The position numbers and the translations under genes are program-made. A DNA stretch of 64,000 nucleotides from Crotalaria pallida (taxonomy: Eukaryota > Streptophyta > Magnoliopsida > Fabales > Fabaceae), in contig CM075651.1 in assembly GCA_037953625.1 (NCBI GenBank), positions 66,016,501-66,080,500 of the forward strand. The letters run 5' to 3'. Every line of letters starts with the position of its first letter. The first letter of the stretch is position 1. The notes beneath the pieces were generated by a model. That model saw nothing but the letters and a program-made list of their open reading frames with translations. It was not told the origin of the DNA and searched no databases. Positions 36,256 through 47,637 of this stretch are shown one piece after another.

Positions 36256-36910
36256 CAATGGTAGCCAGTTTGCTGCCAACAGCTTCCAAAAATTGGCTGA
36301 AAACCTCGGAATCTCTCATCGGTTCTCCTCGGTCGAACACCCCCAGACTAATGGGCAGGCCGAAGCTGCTAATCGGGCTATTGTTGATGGCCTTAAAAAG
36401 AGAATTATACAGGCTAAAGGAGGGTGGGCCGATCTACTACCTGAGGTCCTCTGGTCGATCAGGACCACAGTACAGACCTTAACAGGGGAAGCTCCTTTTA
36501 GACTCACTTACAGCTGTGACGCAGTCATCCCCATCAAACGAAGGATCCATACCTTCTGAATGAGGGACAGGCCCGAGGAAGAAAATGAGAATCTGATCAA
36601 AGAAGACCTAGTATTAGCCGAGGAGATCCGTGAAGCCGCTGCAGTTAGAGAGAAGAAAGCGAAAGAAAGACAAGCAAAACAATACGACAAGTCAGTGCAA
36701 CCCAGGTCCTTTGAGGTCGGAGACCTCGTACTTCGAAGAGCAGACATTGGGCTCAAAAATCGAAGGGACGGAAAGTTTGCCCAGAATTGGGAAGGCCCCT
36801 ACAGAGTCGTTTCAAAAACTTACTCTGGGGCATACAAGTTAGAAACCCTCGAGGGAGTCGAGCTCAAGAATTCCTGGAACGTTGCGAAGTTGAGAACCTA
36901 TTTCAGTTAG
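36207..36910 (+). pseudogene. Tat-type integrase, C-terminal part
   Basis: Continuation in the next frame: LITDNGSQFAANSFQKLAENLG holds the second Asp, and SSVEHPQTNGQAEAANR the catalytic Glu region. TGA at 36557-36559 interrupts after AVIPIKRRIHTF. The same frame continues with a Glu/Lys-rich helix and the typical end domain (FEVGDLVLRRADIG, NWEGPYRVV, LKNSWNVAKLRTYF) to TAG at 36908-36910. Confidence 0.88.
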
Positions 36911-38002
36911 GATTACCCCAGATATCATCAGCAATCACCTGCACCTTCCGTTCAAGTTCAAGTTTAATTTCATTCTAGTTTCTGTTAAAGTCTTCACATC
37001 TGCTTCCTTTGTTTACATCTTGTTCCATTGTTATATAATCACTTTTAAATTCCCTAAATGGCAATGAACTCATATTTGTGATCAATGAAATAGTACAAAC
37101 TTGCCCTTACTCAAGTGCCACAGTTTTATATACGTACGTACTAGCTTCTCATTTAGCACTAGCCACCTAAATGTTGCATGGCGCTATGTACAGTCAACAT
37201 CTTGTAAATGAGATCGGCTCATAAGCACAGTGTACAAGGGACACCCGATAAAGTACAGCTTGCTGTGAAATGTTCTCACATAACTTCACTCAGCAACCTC
37301 TTTCACATCGGGGACGAGGATACCCACCTTGGCTATGGTGGCTGGATCCGAGATCCCTACCGTATGCACTTATATACAGTACCTTTTTTCAGAGGAAAAC
37401 TTATAAGATTACTGCACTTACTGAGTCGTCCGAGCACAACCTAATTATTTATTTTTAAGTTTTAACGAAGGACAACAAAATTGTCCTTATCATGTGTTTT
37501 TCTGGTCCGACTAAATCCGAATACAACAAAAAAAGGACCTGTATTCTTAAAAACAATTTTACTCGGTTACCTAGCAACTGACCACAGCTCAGGTCCGACT
37601 AAGTTCGATCACAACAGGCAACTAACCAAAATGCAACAAGTCTCAAAGACTTGCGTTTTTAACAGAACAAGTTTCCTTGATGACCCGACAACTAATCGCA
37701 ATTTGGATCCGAGGTATCAATAGCGAACATGCAACGAGTTAACAATATAAACTCGCATTGTGCAACAAGTTAAAGAAAAGACTTGCATAAAAACAATCTC
37801 GGATACAGTATATATGCAACAAGTTAAAACGAAAAACTTGCATAAAAATGACATGATGCACCAAGTTAGACAAAATAGAACTTGCATTAAACTGGAGGAA
37901 ATGTTATACAAAGACAAAACCAGCGTAATAAAACAGTTCAAATGCTGTCAAACATGTTGTACAAAAACATTGACAAAATACAAGCCGCCTAGCATAAGGG
38001 AC
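36911..38002. other. Non-coding region between convergent pol and antisense ORF
   Basis: No supported coding frame. Apart from the hairpin row (37630-37895) it holds AT-rich sequence and CCGACTAA/TCCGA words also found elsewhere in the element. Confidence 0.5.
37630..37895. repeat. Row of five small hairpins (TGCAACAAGTT..AACTTGCA)
   Basis: Five similar stem-loops start near 37632, 37731, 37761, 37816 and 37857. Each has TGCAACAAGT(T) or a variant followed 5-20 bases later by its complement A(A)CTTGCA, for example AAGTCTCAAAGACTT. They lie between the end of pol and the end of the antisense ORF. Confidence 0.7.
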
Positions 38003-40348
38003 TTACGCTGCATCATCTTCAATATCGGAAAGCTGGACCTTGGTCGGATCGAACTCTTCCTCGGGTTTCTCTTCCAAAGGGTTGGGAAGGTTCTCTTCAG
38101 GTTGGTCAAGATCTACCTCGGCTCCGTCGTTGTCAAAATCCACCATCTTCCCATCAATGACCCCAAACCCAGGACTGGCGCCGACAACCCGAACTCGGAT
38201 CTCCTTGTTCAGAAATTGAATCTGCTCAATAGCACTGGCAAAGATCTTACTTCCCCCCTTCTCAAAATCGAAGGTTGCCTCTGCCGCAGCTATCTTATGT
38301 TTCAATGCTTGAGCAGCCCTTTTATTCAGCATAGATCTGACTCTCTCAACCTCGCCAAGGCCTTCCTGCCGACCTGCTTCTTTAGCAGCCTCCTCCGCCT
38401 TTTGGGCATCTTCTTTAACTTGGGCCAACGCCTCCTCATGGTGTTTGAGAAGCTCCTCCATTTGCTGACGGTGCTTCTCCTCCAATTCGGCCAGTTTCTG
38501 GTCGGCAGAATCTCGACTTTTCCTCAAGTCAACCACCTTAGCTGCCAACTCAACCCTGGCCTTCTTCTTAACAGGAGATAAACCTTCAGCCACATCATCC
38601 GAGACCTCCGCTAACACATTAAAAATGGTGGTCGACCGCTTCAGTTGGCAGGCAAGCTCCTCGGCCATTTTCTTTCATTCCACCCCGGACATCTTTATCA
38701 AAGCGTCCTTAACCGAGGGTTTGGCAGTGGTGGTTGGCGGCCTTGGAAGAATATCAGTTCCCTTCCTTGGACCTGACGATGAGGGAGGGGGGTCAACAAC
38801 ATTAACCACCTCGGTGTTAAGGATCAGAGACCGAGGAGGAGGAGGGGCAAAAATCACTGGAGGAGGATTAGGTCGCGACCGAGGAGCCGAGTCGGTGGAG
38901 GTCGTGTCAATAGAGACTTCAGCAGACACGGTTTCAGTGGAAGAGCTGTCCGTCCTCTTCCTCTTTCAGGCCTCCATGGAAGCTTTGAGCGCCTTCGACG
39001 ACATGTCCGACCAGTATTCGTCGGAAAACAAAATAATAAAGAAAATCAGTCAGGTGGTTAAAATAAAAATACAAGTGCAAGAGTAAAGTTAACTACCAAT
39101 CTTTGTAACGACTTCATTATAAAAACACTTCATAAACACCCCGATGTCAAGCTGGAACTTCCTGGCCCGGTACTCGGACTGGAAGTGATTGGCCGTTACA
39201 GCTTCATCGGCATCAAGAGTTGCAGCCGACCACCTCTGCGACGTACCGACGTGGCGAGTGAAGAACTCCTGGGTCCACTCCAAGGGAAACTTCAGTCCCG
39301 TCTCGGCCCGAAACCAAGGTCACCCCGTGCCCACATATTTATACTTAAAGAATCTTGGCTTGAAATGCTTCCAAGAGTCAGTGAACATGCCGAAGAGCCC
39401 GAAATGACCTCGGGCCTTGGTCGACACCCAAAGTCGACCAGCTACCCCTTCTTTGTTACTCACGAAAGGGTTGTACAGCCATAAGAAAAGCCGAACTGTA
39501 CACACTAATCCTTTGGCTCCACAGTATTTTAGGAAAGCTCGAAGAAATGACCAAGTGTTGGGATGTAATTAGGAAGGAGCCAGTCCGAGTTCATTTAAAA
39601 CCCTCATCTCCAAGTCAGTGAAAGGGAGGGTCACGCCGAGGTTATGTATCAGGTCGGCATAGAAGAAAAACGAGTTCTCATCGGTCTGCGAGCATATCCT
39701 ATCATTTACGGAGCAAGGCAAAACTTCATAGGAACTTCCAGTAGTATCCCCAGAGCATGGCAGCACAACCCTCTTTACATCCGCGAGTTTGTCCTTGGAA
39801 TCTAGGATGGACCGAACTCCTTTGGGCTCAATATCAACCCACTGGTAGTTATCAGCATCAGGAGGTGCGGGGTAGAGCTCGGGGCGAGTGATGCACTTTC
39901 GGGGTGGCATGTTACCTGTGGAAGAACAGGGGAGCTCGGCATTAGTCCTACGGGTTATGAAAAATAACCCCCCAGAAAATCCCCTCGAAGTTGTTCCGAG
40001 GGGCGAGCATCTCCCCTCTCTCACAGGAACCCCCCGCTCAAACAGCCTTTCTCTGTTCATCATTTCAAAATCGTAACTCTCCCTACCATCGATGAACTCG
40101 GCCCAGGCATACCGTTTCACCCACTCTCTCTGCTCTTACCAATCCCGAGGATAAATGACCTCAACGGGATCGACCTCCAAGATTTGTCTCTCATACTTCT
40201 GCTTATACTCCTTCCGACGACGAAGCGTCTCGTCTACCTCCGTCGAGGAGCAGGACGAGGAGGATGAGTCGTCCTCCTCCTCACTGCTGCTGGTTGACAG
40301 AGAAACCAACCCAACCCATTTCCTAAACCACTCCCTACTCCTACTCAT
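38003..40348 (-). pseudogene. Antisense ORF of the Tat-type element (plant 'putative gypsy-type transposon' protein)
   Basis: One minus-strand frame runs from ATG 40348 (MSRSREWFRKWVG) to a stop at 38003-38005 with a probable intron: donor ATTG|GTAGTT at 39097 is intact, but no AG acceptor is seen before EYWSDMSSK near 39010. Stops at 40136 (TAA), 39569 (TAA), 39320 (TGA), 38966 (TGA) and 38675 (TGA) interrupt it; each fits a C-to-T change from CAA or CGA. The N-terminal half (LHPNTWSFLRAFLKYC, FFTDSWKHFKPRFFKY-like) resembles the protein family annotated as putative gypsy-type transposon. The C-terminal half is Pro-rich and then a strong coiled coil (38620-38330) with an acidic tail. Antisense genes in this position are known from Grande-type Tat elements; function unknown. 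Confidence 0.75.
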
Positions 40349-41154
40349 CTTCCCACTTCCCTAATCCACTCCTCTGGGTTTCTGAAAAATAAAAACAAAA
40401 ACAAAAATCAACAACTCTCCAAAAGCCTAAACACTCCAAACCCAGGAGCGCCTAATCCCCAAGACTATTTCCCAAAACCAAAATCTACAAAATCTCAAAC
40501 CCAGGATCTTAGCCACGAAACACAAAACAACCAGGAAATACCAACCCCTTCCATGCAAACCAGAAAGCAATAAAGAAGGAAGAAAAGAGAAAAGGACGAA
40601 GGAAGAGAAGTGAGTAAGAAGCAGTACCTTAAAAGAGTAGAAGCGTGAAGGAGAGTTTGGAACTTGTGCTACGAGCAAGATCAAGAAAGGAGGTTGCAGA
40701 GAAAGAAAAACTCGGTCGGAGTGGGAGAGGAACGGGTGCGAGTATGGGAGAAGCGGTTGCGAGTGTGGGAGAAGGAGAAACGGAAAAGTGAAAAAGGAGG
40801 TAGAGAAGGGGTGGGGGGGTTTAAATAGGGAGTTTCCCCCTCTTTTCTGCGTTATGGGCTCGGCCCAACAACCCAGCCCAGCATGCAACCATATGCACGG
40901 AGACGCGTGGCACGAAGCGAGTGGAACGGCAGACCTCGAGCAACGTTGCAGTGATGACAACGCTTCGTTTTACGTGGTTTCTGACACGTGTCAGGTGTGG
41001 GGAAAGCAAACGTCGCGTCGGAGCAGGTGAAAGGACAACTTTCAATTCTGCTCAGTCAAGGTGAAAGGACAGCAGAGACAGCTGGATCCAGCTCTCGGCA
41101 AATCCTCTTCCGAACTCCTTGGAACCTCGGAACAAGGCCTGAATAGCCTTGACC
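40349..41154 (-). promoter_or_regulatory. CT-rich leader/promoter side of the antisense ORF
   Basis: Read on the minus strand, 40960-40400 is CT-rich (TTCCTTTCC, CTCTCC runs), consistent with a promoter and leader for the antisense gene. 41030-41130 has GGTGAAAGGACA repeats. Confidence 0.4.
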
Positions 41155-41169
41155 GAGCTGGGGGGCTTA
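41155..41169 (+). promoter_or_regulatory. Polypurine tract of the Tat-type element
   Basis: GAGCTGGGGGGCTTA immediately precedes the 3' LTR start TGTGGTGG at 41170; the same tract plus LTR start occurs again within each LTR (near 26399 and 41238). Confidence 0.75.
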
Positions 41170-41757
41170 TGTGGTGGACTTGGAAAAAGGACCTGACCCA
41201 AGACCTCGAAGCAAGGCCTGAATAGCCTTGACCGAGCTGGGGGGCTTATGTGGTGGACTAGGTTTAGTCGAGCTCCTCGGAACCCTCACCCAAGGCTTGA
41301 TGACCCTTTAGGAAGCCCTCTGTGTGCTTGGCCGAGCTCAAGTCTCAACGGCCAAACAGACACCAGACACAGACCGATCTTATGCTCCCACCAAGGTCCG
41401 ACTTCCTTGTCTGACATCACGCAGGGATTCCGATATCAAGGACAGGATGACGTACGCACCTTATCTACAAGGACAGCTCATCCACTCATAGCTCATTACA
41501 GGCTGGCCCTACTTGGGCCTCAAGCAAGCCCATTAGGGCAACCAGCTCCCCCCTATAAGTAGCTCCGTACTACATGGGGCTCAGGTACGTCCTCTAACCC
41601 TAATTGCCACCTTCACACACCAGTGATTAGGGTTACTTCTTGGCTTTCTACCTTGCCACCTGAGGATACCCACAAACATCACAGATAAACCCTAGACAGA
41701 GGCTTCCTTAAGGTCTTCTTCCCTTACCTTGAGGTCCTCTCAGTCTTGGACACCACA
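41170..41757 (+). repeat. 3' LTR of Tat-type element
   Basis: 588 bp, same length as the 5' LTR, ending CACCACA; followed by CAAAG as the probable target duplication. Confidence 0.92.
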
Positions 41758-41762
41758 CAAAG

Positions 41763-43120
41763 ATTAATGGGTTCGTAAACTTAATGATATTATGGCCTCG
41801 AAGGCGCATAAATACTACAAATATTACAAGGAAAGGGACACCGCTATTTGTTATTTTAACTATGGTAGGGTGCGCCTTCGCTAGTCAGTACTCCTTCTGC
41901 AGTAGAGGACAGGGATTGTACTTGTAGAAGGTTGACCATGGTGGTGAGGTTTCTTTATGATGGTGATGGGGAAGGGGGTGAGCGCTCTTGCTGCTCACTT
42001 CACGTACTCTTGTCTCTCTTCAATGTCCTTTCTCTGGAACTTAGAGAAGAGAACCATGTGATTTTTGTATTGTTTCAGTGTGTTGCCACTGTATTTCTTG
42101 TCGTTGCTGCCTGCCTTATTGGTTGGTGGTAACACCTTTATATAGTGCCCCTTTTATCCACCAGATATTGCCTTTTTCCCTCTATCCGTTGGTCCACGCA
42201 GTTTTTCCTTCTTTGTTGTTGTCTCCTTCCTTCTTTTTCAGGTGCCAGCATGTCCTTTTGCCATTTCAAGCTTTCCATTAATGGCTGGGGAAGGAAGGCA
42301 TACAAGGCATGCCATTTCCGTCTCTCTCTTGGGAAGGGCCTAGGTGAGGTGAGCAAAGATTCCCTTCTAGCTTCCTGTGCAAGCTGCACGTGTCACGGGG
42401 AGTTGGACGGCTCTTTGTCTGTTTGTGTGCTCTCTAGGAGTGGGGTGCGCCTTTGTGTGCGAACGCATACCCCAGGTACGCCCTTCTCCGTCGTTGCTCC
42501 TTGTCTGCAGTTTTTTGATTATTCAGCCCGTGTTTTGGTGTGTTTAGTGGACTTGGGTCTGGCTATGTAATTGGGCTTTATAATTGGGTTGTCATATTTT
42601 GGGTATCAACAGAGAGAGAAAGAGTGAGAGAGAGAGCGGCAGAGAAGAAGGAGAGAGAGCGCGATAGAGAAGAAGGAGAAGAAAGAGAGAAGAGAAGTTG
42701 AAGAAGAGAGAGAAGAAGATAAGTTGAAGAAGGCCATTAGACAGTAGATTTGGGCGTCGTCGTCGGTATCTCTTCTTTCTCCTCTCTCTCCCATTTCTGC
42801 TTTCTACTCTCCGTCGTGTTTGCTCTCTCCCCCGTCTGCTCTCTCCACCCCTCTTTCTCTTTAGGGATTTGGAAGTTGGAACTAATAAAAATATGAAATT
42901 AAAAAAAAAAAGAAAGGGAATAGATCTGATACGGTCTACATGGTCTCAAAAATATGAGACCGTGAATCGGACCATCGTGATCAATATAGGTATAATTGGG
43001 ATCAGATTGGGCCATGAGATCGGACCGGACCATGAGATCGGACCGAACCTATTTTTTTCGATTCGGTCCAGTTCGATCTTACCAATCTCGTGATCTAACC
43101 TAGGACCACTTACACCCCTA
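41763..43120. other. Remaining right part of the hAT-like element
   Basis: 41930-42570 has open frames on both strands but no recognisable protein; 42610-42850 is a purine-rich GAGAGAGA tract that grades into CTCTCTCC. From 42940 GGACCGGACC/ATGAGATCGGACC repeats lead to the right TIR. No transposase is seen. Confidence 0.45.
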
Positions 43121-43128
43121 ATTTCGCT

Positions 43129-44343
43129 CGAACTTAATTTTTTTTATATGTTATAATATTTTGCTATTGCATAAGATCGAGCAATAATAAAATTAAGACG
43201 AGATAGAGTCTTTTGCCTTATCATTTATTGTTTTTTATAATTAATAATAACATCCTACTTAAGGGAAAATGTTATAAATTTTATTTTAGTTATGATTAAT
43301 TATTTTTTTGTCAAAAAAGAAAAATTACATTGGCCCATGGACCAGCCCGAAAAATTGGTGGGCTGAACTGCCTAGTAAAATGACCGACCCAATATATATT
43401 TGAACCAACCCAAGCTAACTCAAAAAACCAGTGACCCGCAAAAAAAAATCAGACCAGCTTGAATTAACAACTCTAAACATTAGCCATCCTCATGTTAATA
43501 AATAGGAAATCCACGTAGTTATTATTTTATTTTTCTACAAATAAGAAATTCATCGATACAACACAAGTTGAAACTTGATTATTTTCTATACATCTCATCA
43601 GGCAGATTGATGGATAACATTACATAACATCCATTTACTTTCAATAAAATTTACCATTTTCCAATTCTTTAATTTCATTGCATTTTACGGTTTCTGCACT
43701 TCAAGTTTCCATTTAACTTAGAGAATATGATTACCACAAAAACGTCGTAAATCACTCTTTAAAAAATTAAGATGTAGACACACATTCTCGACATCGAAAC
43801 CATTTTTCAAGTAAAACAACAGAAGGAAGAAATTTTTAGTCTTCTATACCATTCAAGTGATACAGCATTGATACTTATATGGCTTCATAGTAACATCAAT
43901 ATGCTCGATGTTCTTCCTTCAAGGACCACTTTATAGTAATTAGTATAATGTTTTGGTTCATTGATAGAGAATTATAAGCCAGCCATTAAATTTACCAGAT
44001 AATTACCAAAGTATCATATCATGCTAATAACAAAAGGAGATCTTTCAACTTTCAAGTATCATTAAGGTCTCAAGTAAGTTTAACCATGTATATTGATCAT
44101 CAAAACGATTCATTGTTTTAAGGGTTACAAGATGATTAAACCCCAACCCATATCATCCATATTTGTTCTTGGGGTTTAATCATATTATGATGATATGATA
44201 TCCTCATTGGGGTTTATCACAATTTCAGAGTACTCAATGTCACACGACTCATCACATCAAATAACATAATGCAGTTCAAAAACCGAATAATGACTTCATG
44301 CATGTTGAAGGTAACCAAGTCCAAGAACAAAGTTACATGGAAT
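43129..44343. other. Intergenic between nested stack and MDL gene
   Basis: 43330-43460 carries GCCCGA/ACCCAA-rich sequence akin to 17040-17170. The remainder is AT-rich and unremarkable; the 3' end of MDL transcripts should fall just left of 44344. Confidence 0.4.
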
Positions 44344-47300
44344 TCATAATGTAGATCCGTTAAATCCAAAGTAGGAACCCTGCAGAACAAGCAAAGCACC
44401 CTCAGCAATGAATAGAATCGACTATTTATTGGACATAAAAAAAAAAATGAAGAAATTACGTTGACCTCCTAGAGGTTTGGCTTAATTACACTCGATGTCC
44501 TGTTTCAAAATTTACACTTATACCTCCCCTCCGGTGGTTCTACTGTAATTACATTGATCTCGCCTAAGGGGAAATAAGTGTAGCTTTCAAAATAGGAGGG
44601 GTGATGGTTTAATGAAGCTAAACCTCATGGTAAGTCAGTGTAATTATCCCAAAAAAATTGACAGCTAGCATCAAAAGGAAACAGGTTGGATAAATAAGAG
44701 AGGTTTATAGAGGCTATTTAAAAGTCTTGAACAGTGTGAGGATTTATTTACGTGATCTAGTGCTGGTGTAAAGCATGCAAACATTGTGCATATTCTTGAC
44801 TCTGATGGACCTAAACAAAAAGGAAGAATGCAATGAGAAGAAGAGCAGGGCAATGACCCTTCTATTAAGGACAGCTTAGAACTTTAGAGACTTGCCTTAG
44901 TATCATAAAATTTCAAGAAGAACCGTGACTTGGGCACAGACAACTTAGTTTCAAGAATTGATGAGATTGCGGCACTAAGTTTCTTGTTCACATCAGGGTT
45001 AAGACCACCAATGGACACCAATTCACCATAAGCTGCAGGTTGCTCGGTCCCACCAAAAGATATGGCTACTGATCCTTTAAGCACAATCATCACATACTGC
45101 AAATCAACAAAAAAGAAGAATCTAAAGGCTCTACGACAATCTGAGTAAGTCAAAACAAGAAAATATAGAGTAGAGTAGGTTAAAAAAGAAATATCAAACC
45201 AAATTTATAACTTATTAAGCCAGAAAAAAATTATGCTACATATCCATAGACTTGCAGACCATGGTTTCAGTTAGGAAGCATGTGCATACAGGATTGAAAC
45301 CGTAAAATAAACATTGGTAGTACAGAACAACTCAGGTAGTATGAATCATGATTGTATCATTATATCACTGACAAATCATAAAGGTAAACCAAGATAGTGG
45401 CATGGGATGTCATGTCCAGCACAGATAATTGGGAAGCATAACTTGACAAATTAAAAAGCTAAATCCACTTTAGAATCAATCACAACAGAGATCTCAAATC
45501 TCAAATATAGAATTAATACCTAGGTAATATTTACTCAACTCATTCTGATTTTGTTGTGGTACTCTTTTCCAAAAATTAAAATATTAATTGTAGGACATCA
45601 CAAATTCAGTTCAGTTGAGAAAAAACTAAACAGACAAACTTATAGAGCATGCATACAGAGGCTAGCATATGCAATATTATTGCATACATACCAAGACTTC
45701 TTACTTTTCATCCTTCCAACCAAACAGAAAATTATTTCCAACTCATTTATCGCCACTAAAAAAAATATCTTTATCATTTTATCTTAACTTAGAAGACGAT
45801 AAGATTCCAGCAATGACAGTAAAGTATCCTCACACAAAGTTACGAAAATCAGTGATTAAGGATAGCACAATTCAGTATACACAGACACACCAAACCTAAA
45901 TAGGTGTAACGTAGCTAACTAAGGGTGCCATACATCCAATTAAAACTCCAAAGGCAGCACACAAAGACATAATCAAATGATACACAGGTGTTTCTATAAA
46001 GATATAGTTCTAACTTGCATTACAACTTCTAAAACTCAAATGTAATGTCATTGGCTTCCTTAACACTAATAGTAAGAAGCATATAAAACATCGAATTAGC
46101 TCTTTTTATCTCTGAATGCTAACGCATTGTCCAAACTCAAAATACTGTACATTACTTAGCATAAAAGCGCCATCAAATTCATATGCAGAGTTCAATAATT
46201 AAGCAGACCAATACAAGTAGAATTAATTAACCCCAAGACTCATCACGCAATCAAATCCATGTGTCAAAACAAAAATCTTAATCAGCTCTGTACCCATATA
46301 AGCAAAATTGAAAAAGAAAATAAAAACAAAACTCCGATTTTTACATAGACAATCAAATTTTCATTTTTAAGATATGAGAAGCAAAAGAGGGGATCATTCC
46401 CCAACTGATCACATCATCAAGGCCCATTTGTTCATAAAAAAATCACTCCCGTGTTCTGTCACTTACTCATTTGTTTGGTTGGACTTTGAAAAAAAAAAAA
46501 AACCCGAAGCTGCAAAAAAAATGACTTTTTTAGAAGCTATACTATTTTTTCAGCTTCTCAAAAAAAAATCACTTCTGACACTTATACATTTGTTTGGTGT
46601 GGCTTTAAAAAAAATCAGAAGCTGCAAAATAACTGATTTTCAGCTTTTATAACTTGCTATAAAATTTTTCAGCTTCTAAAAAAAATTCACTTCTGACATT
46701 TACGCGTTTGTTTAGTGTGGCTTTGAAGAAATAAAAAAATATATAAGCTGCAAAAAAAAAAAAAAAAAAAAAACTGATTTTTCAGTTTTCTTTTAGAAGC
46801 CATAATTTTCAGCTTCTAAGGGTATGTTTGTATTCATGTTAGAGTAGAAGCTGATATGACGTGCGTTTACATTCCAGAAATGATTATGGACTAACTCATC
46901 GCAAATCCAAACATGCACTAAATAAATCACTTTTTCCAAAAATTACTTAGTCAAGATCACTTTCCTCTATGTCTAAAGAAACAGGCCCTAATTTAGCACA
47001 GAATGTTTCTAATGTCACCATCATGAGTACAATCACAATCACAATTTTTATAATGAAAGAAACAAAAATAACAAAACCAAAATAAAAAAAAAATAAAATA
47101 AAATTACACAACACTCATTTCTTTGTTACTCACAGTCATAAATGAAACATCTGACCGAGTGAACAAAATCGAATTGCTCATCCGACAATGTAAAAAACAA
47201 AAAAAAATCGGATGACTCATCTGAGTGAGCGCAAGTAATAGAAAAATGGGTGTTGATAAAAATTTTCCCACTTTTTTTTTTTTTGCAAAAACTAATTTAA

Positions 47301-47502
47301 ATTGTTGCAAATTAGAAAAGTGATAATCCAAACACAGAAACAGAAATTTTAATGAGAGTCAGAAGATATAAAGAGAGAGAGTAATGGGTACAGCTTGGGG
47401 TTTTCCGATAAGGGAAGCGACGGAGGAGGTGGCTTCGGAGAGAATAGACGAGGTGTCGACGCCGTCAAGGTTGACGTTAGTTGAGAGGTTCAAGCACGGC
47501 AT
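44344..47502 (-). CDS. MDL: MDL protein (MIF/D-dopachrome tautomerase-like)
   Basis: Three exons on the minus strand: 47502-47392 (37 codons), 45096-44896 (67 codons), 44379-44344 (11 codons plus TGA), total 115 residues, the usual MIF-family length. It starts MPCLNLSTNVNLDGVD; Pro2, the catalytic base of MIF tautomerases once Met is removed, is present. Exon 2 gives YVMIVLKGSVAISFGG, EQPAAYGELVSIGGL and RFFLKFYDTK; exon 3 gives GSYFGFNGSTL. The sequence is very close to Arabidopsis MDL1/MDL2 (recognised from memory). Intron 1 is GT-AG and phase 0; intron 2 uses a GC donor (AAG|GCAAGT) with a normal CAG acceptor. The cytosolic forms end in STF; this one ends STL, not a standard peroxisomal SKL. 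No break is seen, so this looks functional. A Stowaway-like MITE lies ~135 bp upstream of the ATG. Confidence 0.93.
44450..44655. mobile_element. Small inverted-repeat MITE in MDL intron 2
   Basis: The ends AAATTACGTTGACCTCC...AGGTTTGGCTTAATTACA and, inverted from the right, AATTACACTGACTTACCATGAGGTTTAGCTT are imperfect inverted repeats over about 40 bp, with no coding content. Confidence 0.5.
46455..46800. repeat. ~115-bp tandem repeat in MDL intron 1
   Basis: Three diverged units begin at CACTTACTCATTTGTTTGG (near 46456), CACTTCTGACACTTATACA (46571) and CACTTCTGACATTTACGCG (46690). Each continues with TTTG(A)AAAAAA, AGAAGCTGCAAAA and TTTTCAGCTT blocks. Adenine runs up to about 20 occur. 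Confidence 0.75.
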
Positions 47503-47637
47503 CCTCACACTCTCTTTTCTCTCTGTCTCTCCGAAACTGGTTTCTGAATTCAGATGAATGATGATGATGTGATAAGTTCTCCAAAATAACCCTCCATTCC
47601 CCCCATTTCCCATGGTTATTTTTGTCTTTTACTAATA

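Larger units (their letters stand above)
26331..41757 (+). mobile_element. Tat-type Ty3/gypsy retrotransposon with antisense ORF, split by a copia insertion
   Basis: LTRs are 26331-26918 and 41170-41757, both 588 bp, with TGTGGTG...CACCACA ends. Flanks are CAGAG (26326-26330) and CAAAG (41758-41762), a 5-bp duplication with one mismatch. The order PBS, gag, protease, RT, RNase H, second RNase H, integrase, long 3' region with an antisense ORF, PPT, 3' LTR fits the Tat branch (Grande/Retand/Ogre relatives). Without the copia insertion it is about 11.2 kb. The LTRs differ at roughly 15 positions by eye, mostly transitions. Many stops and two frameshifts make it defective. Confidence 0.92.
17178..43120. 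mobile_element. hAT-like DNA element split by nested retroelements
   Basis: The left terminus TAGGGGTGTAACGGTCC (17178-17194) and the right terminus, read inverted, TAGGGGTGTAAGTGGTCC (ending 43120) form a terminal inverted repeat of hAT style. Flanks are ATTTGGCC (17170-17177) and ATTTCGCT (43121-43128), an 8-bp duplication matching at 6 of 8 positions. Its own DNA is 17178-17194, about 26069-26330 and about 41763-43120, and both inner sides carry GGTCC/GGACC-rich subterminal sequence (26070-26220 and 42940-43110). No transposase is visible, so it looks non-autonomous. Element ends are fairly secure; hAT assignment rests on TIR style and TSD length. Confidence 0.65.

Noticed and set aside
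38625..39086. Plus-strand 153-residue frame
   Set aside because: It mirrors the antisense ORF of the Tat-type element, whose coiled-coil and Pro-rich composition and frame continuity are more convincing.
42145..42570. 141-residue plus-strand frame in the hAT-like remnant
   Set aside because: Overlapped by equally long frames in other phases and strand, Ser/Cys/Leu-rich, and no transposase motif.
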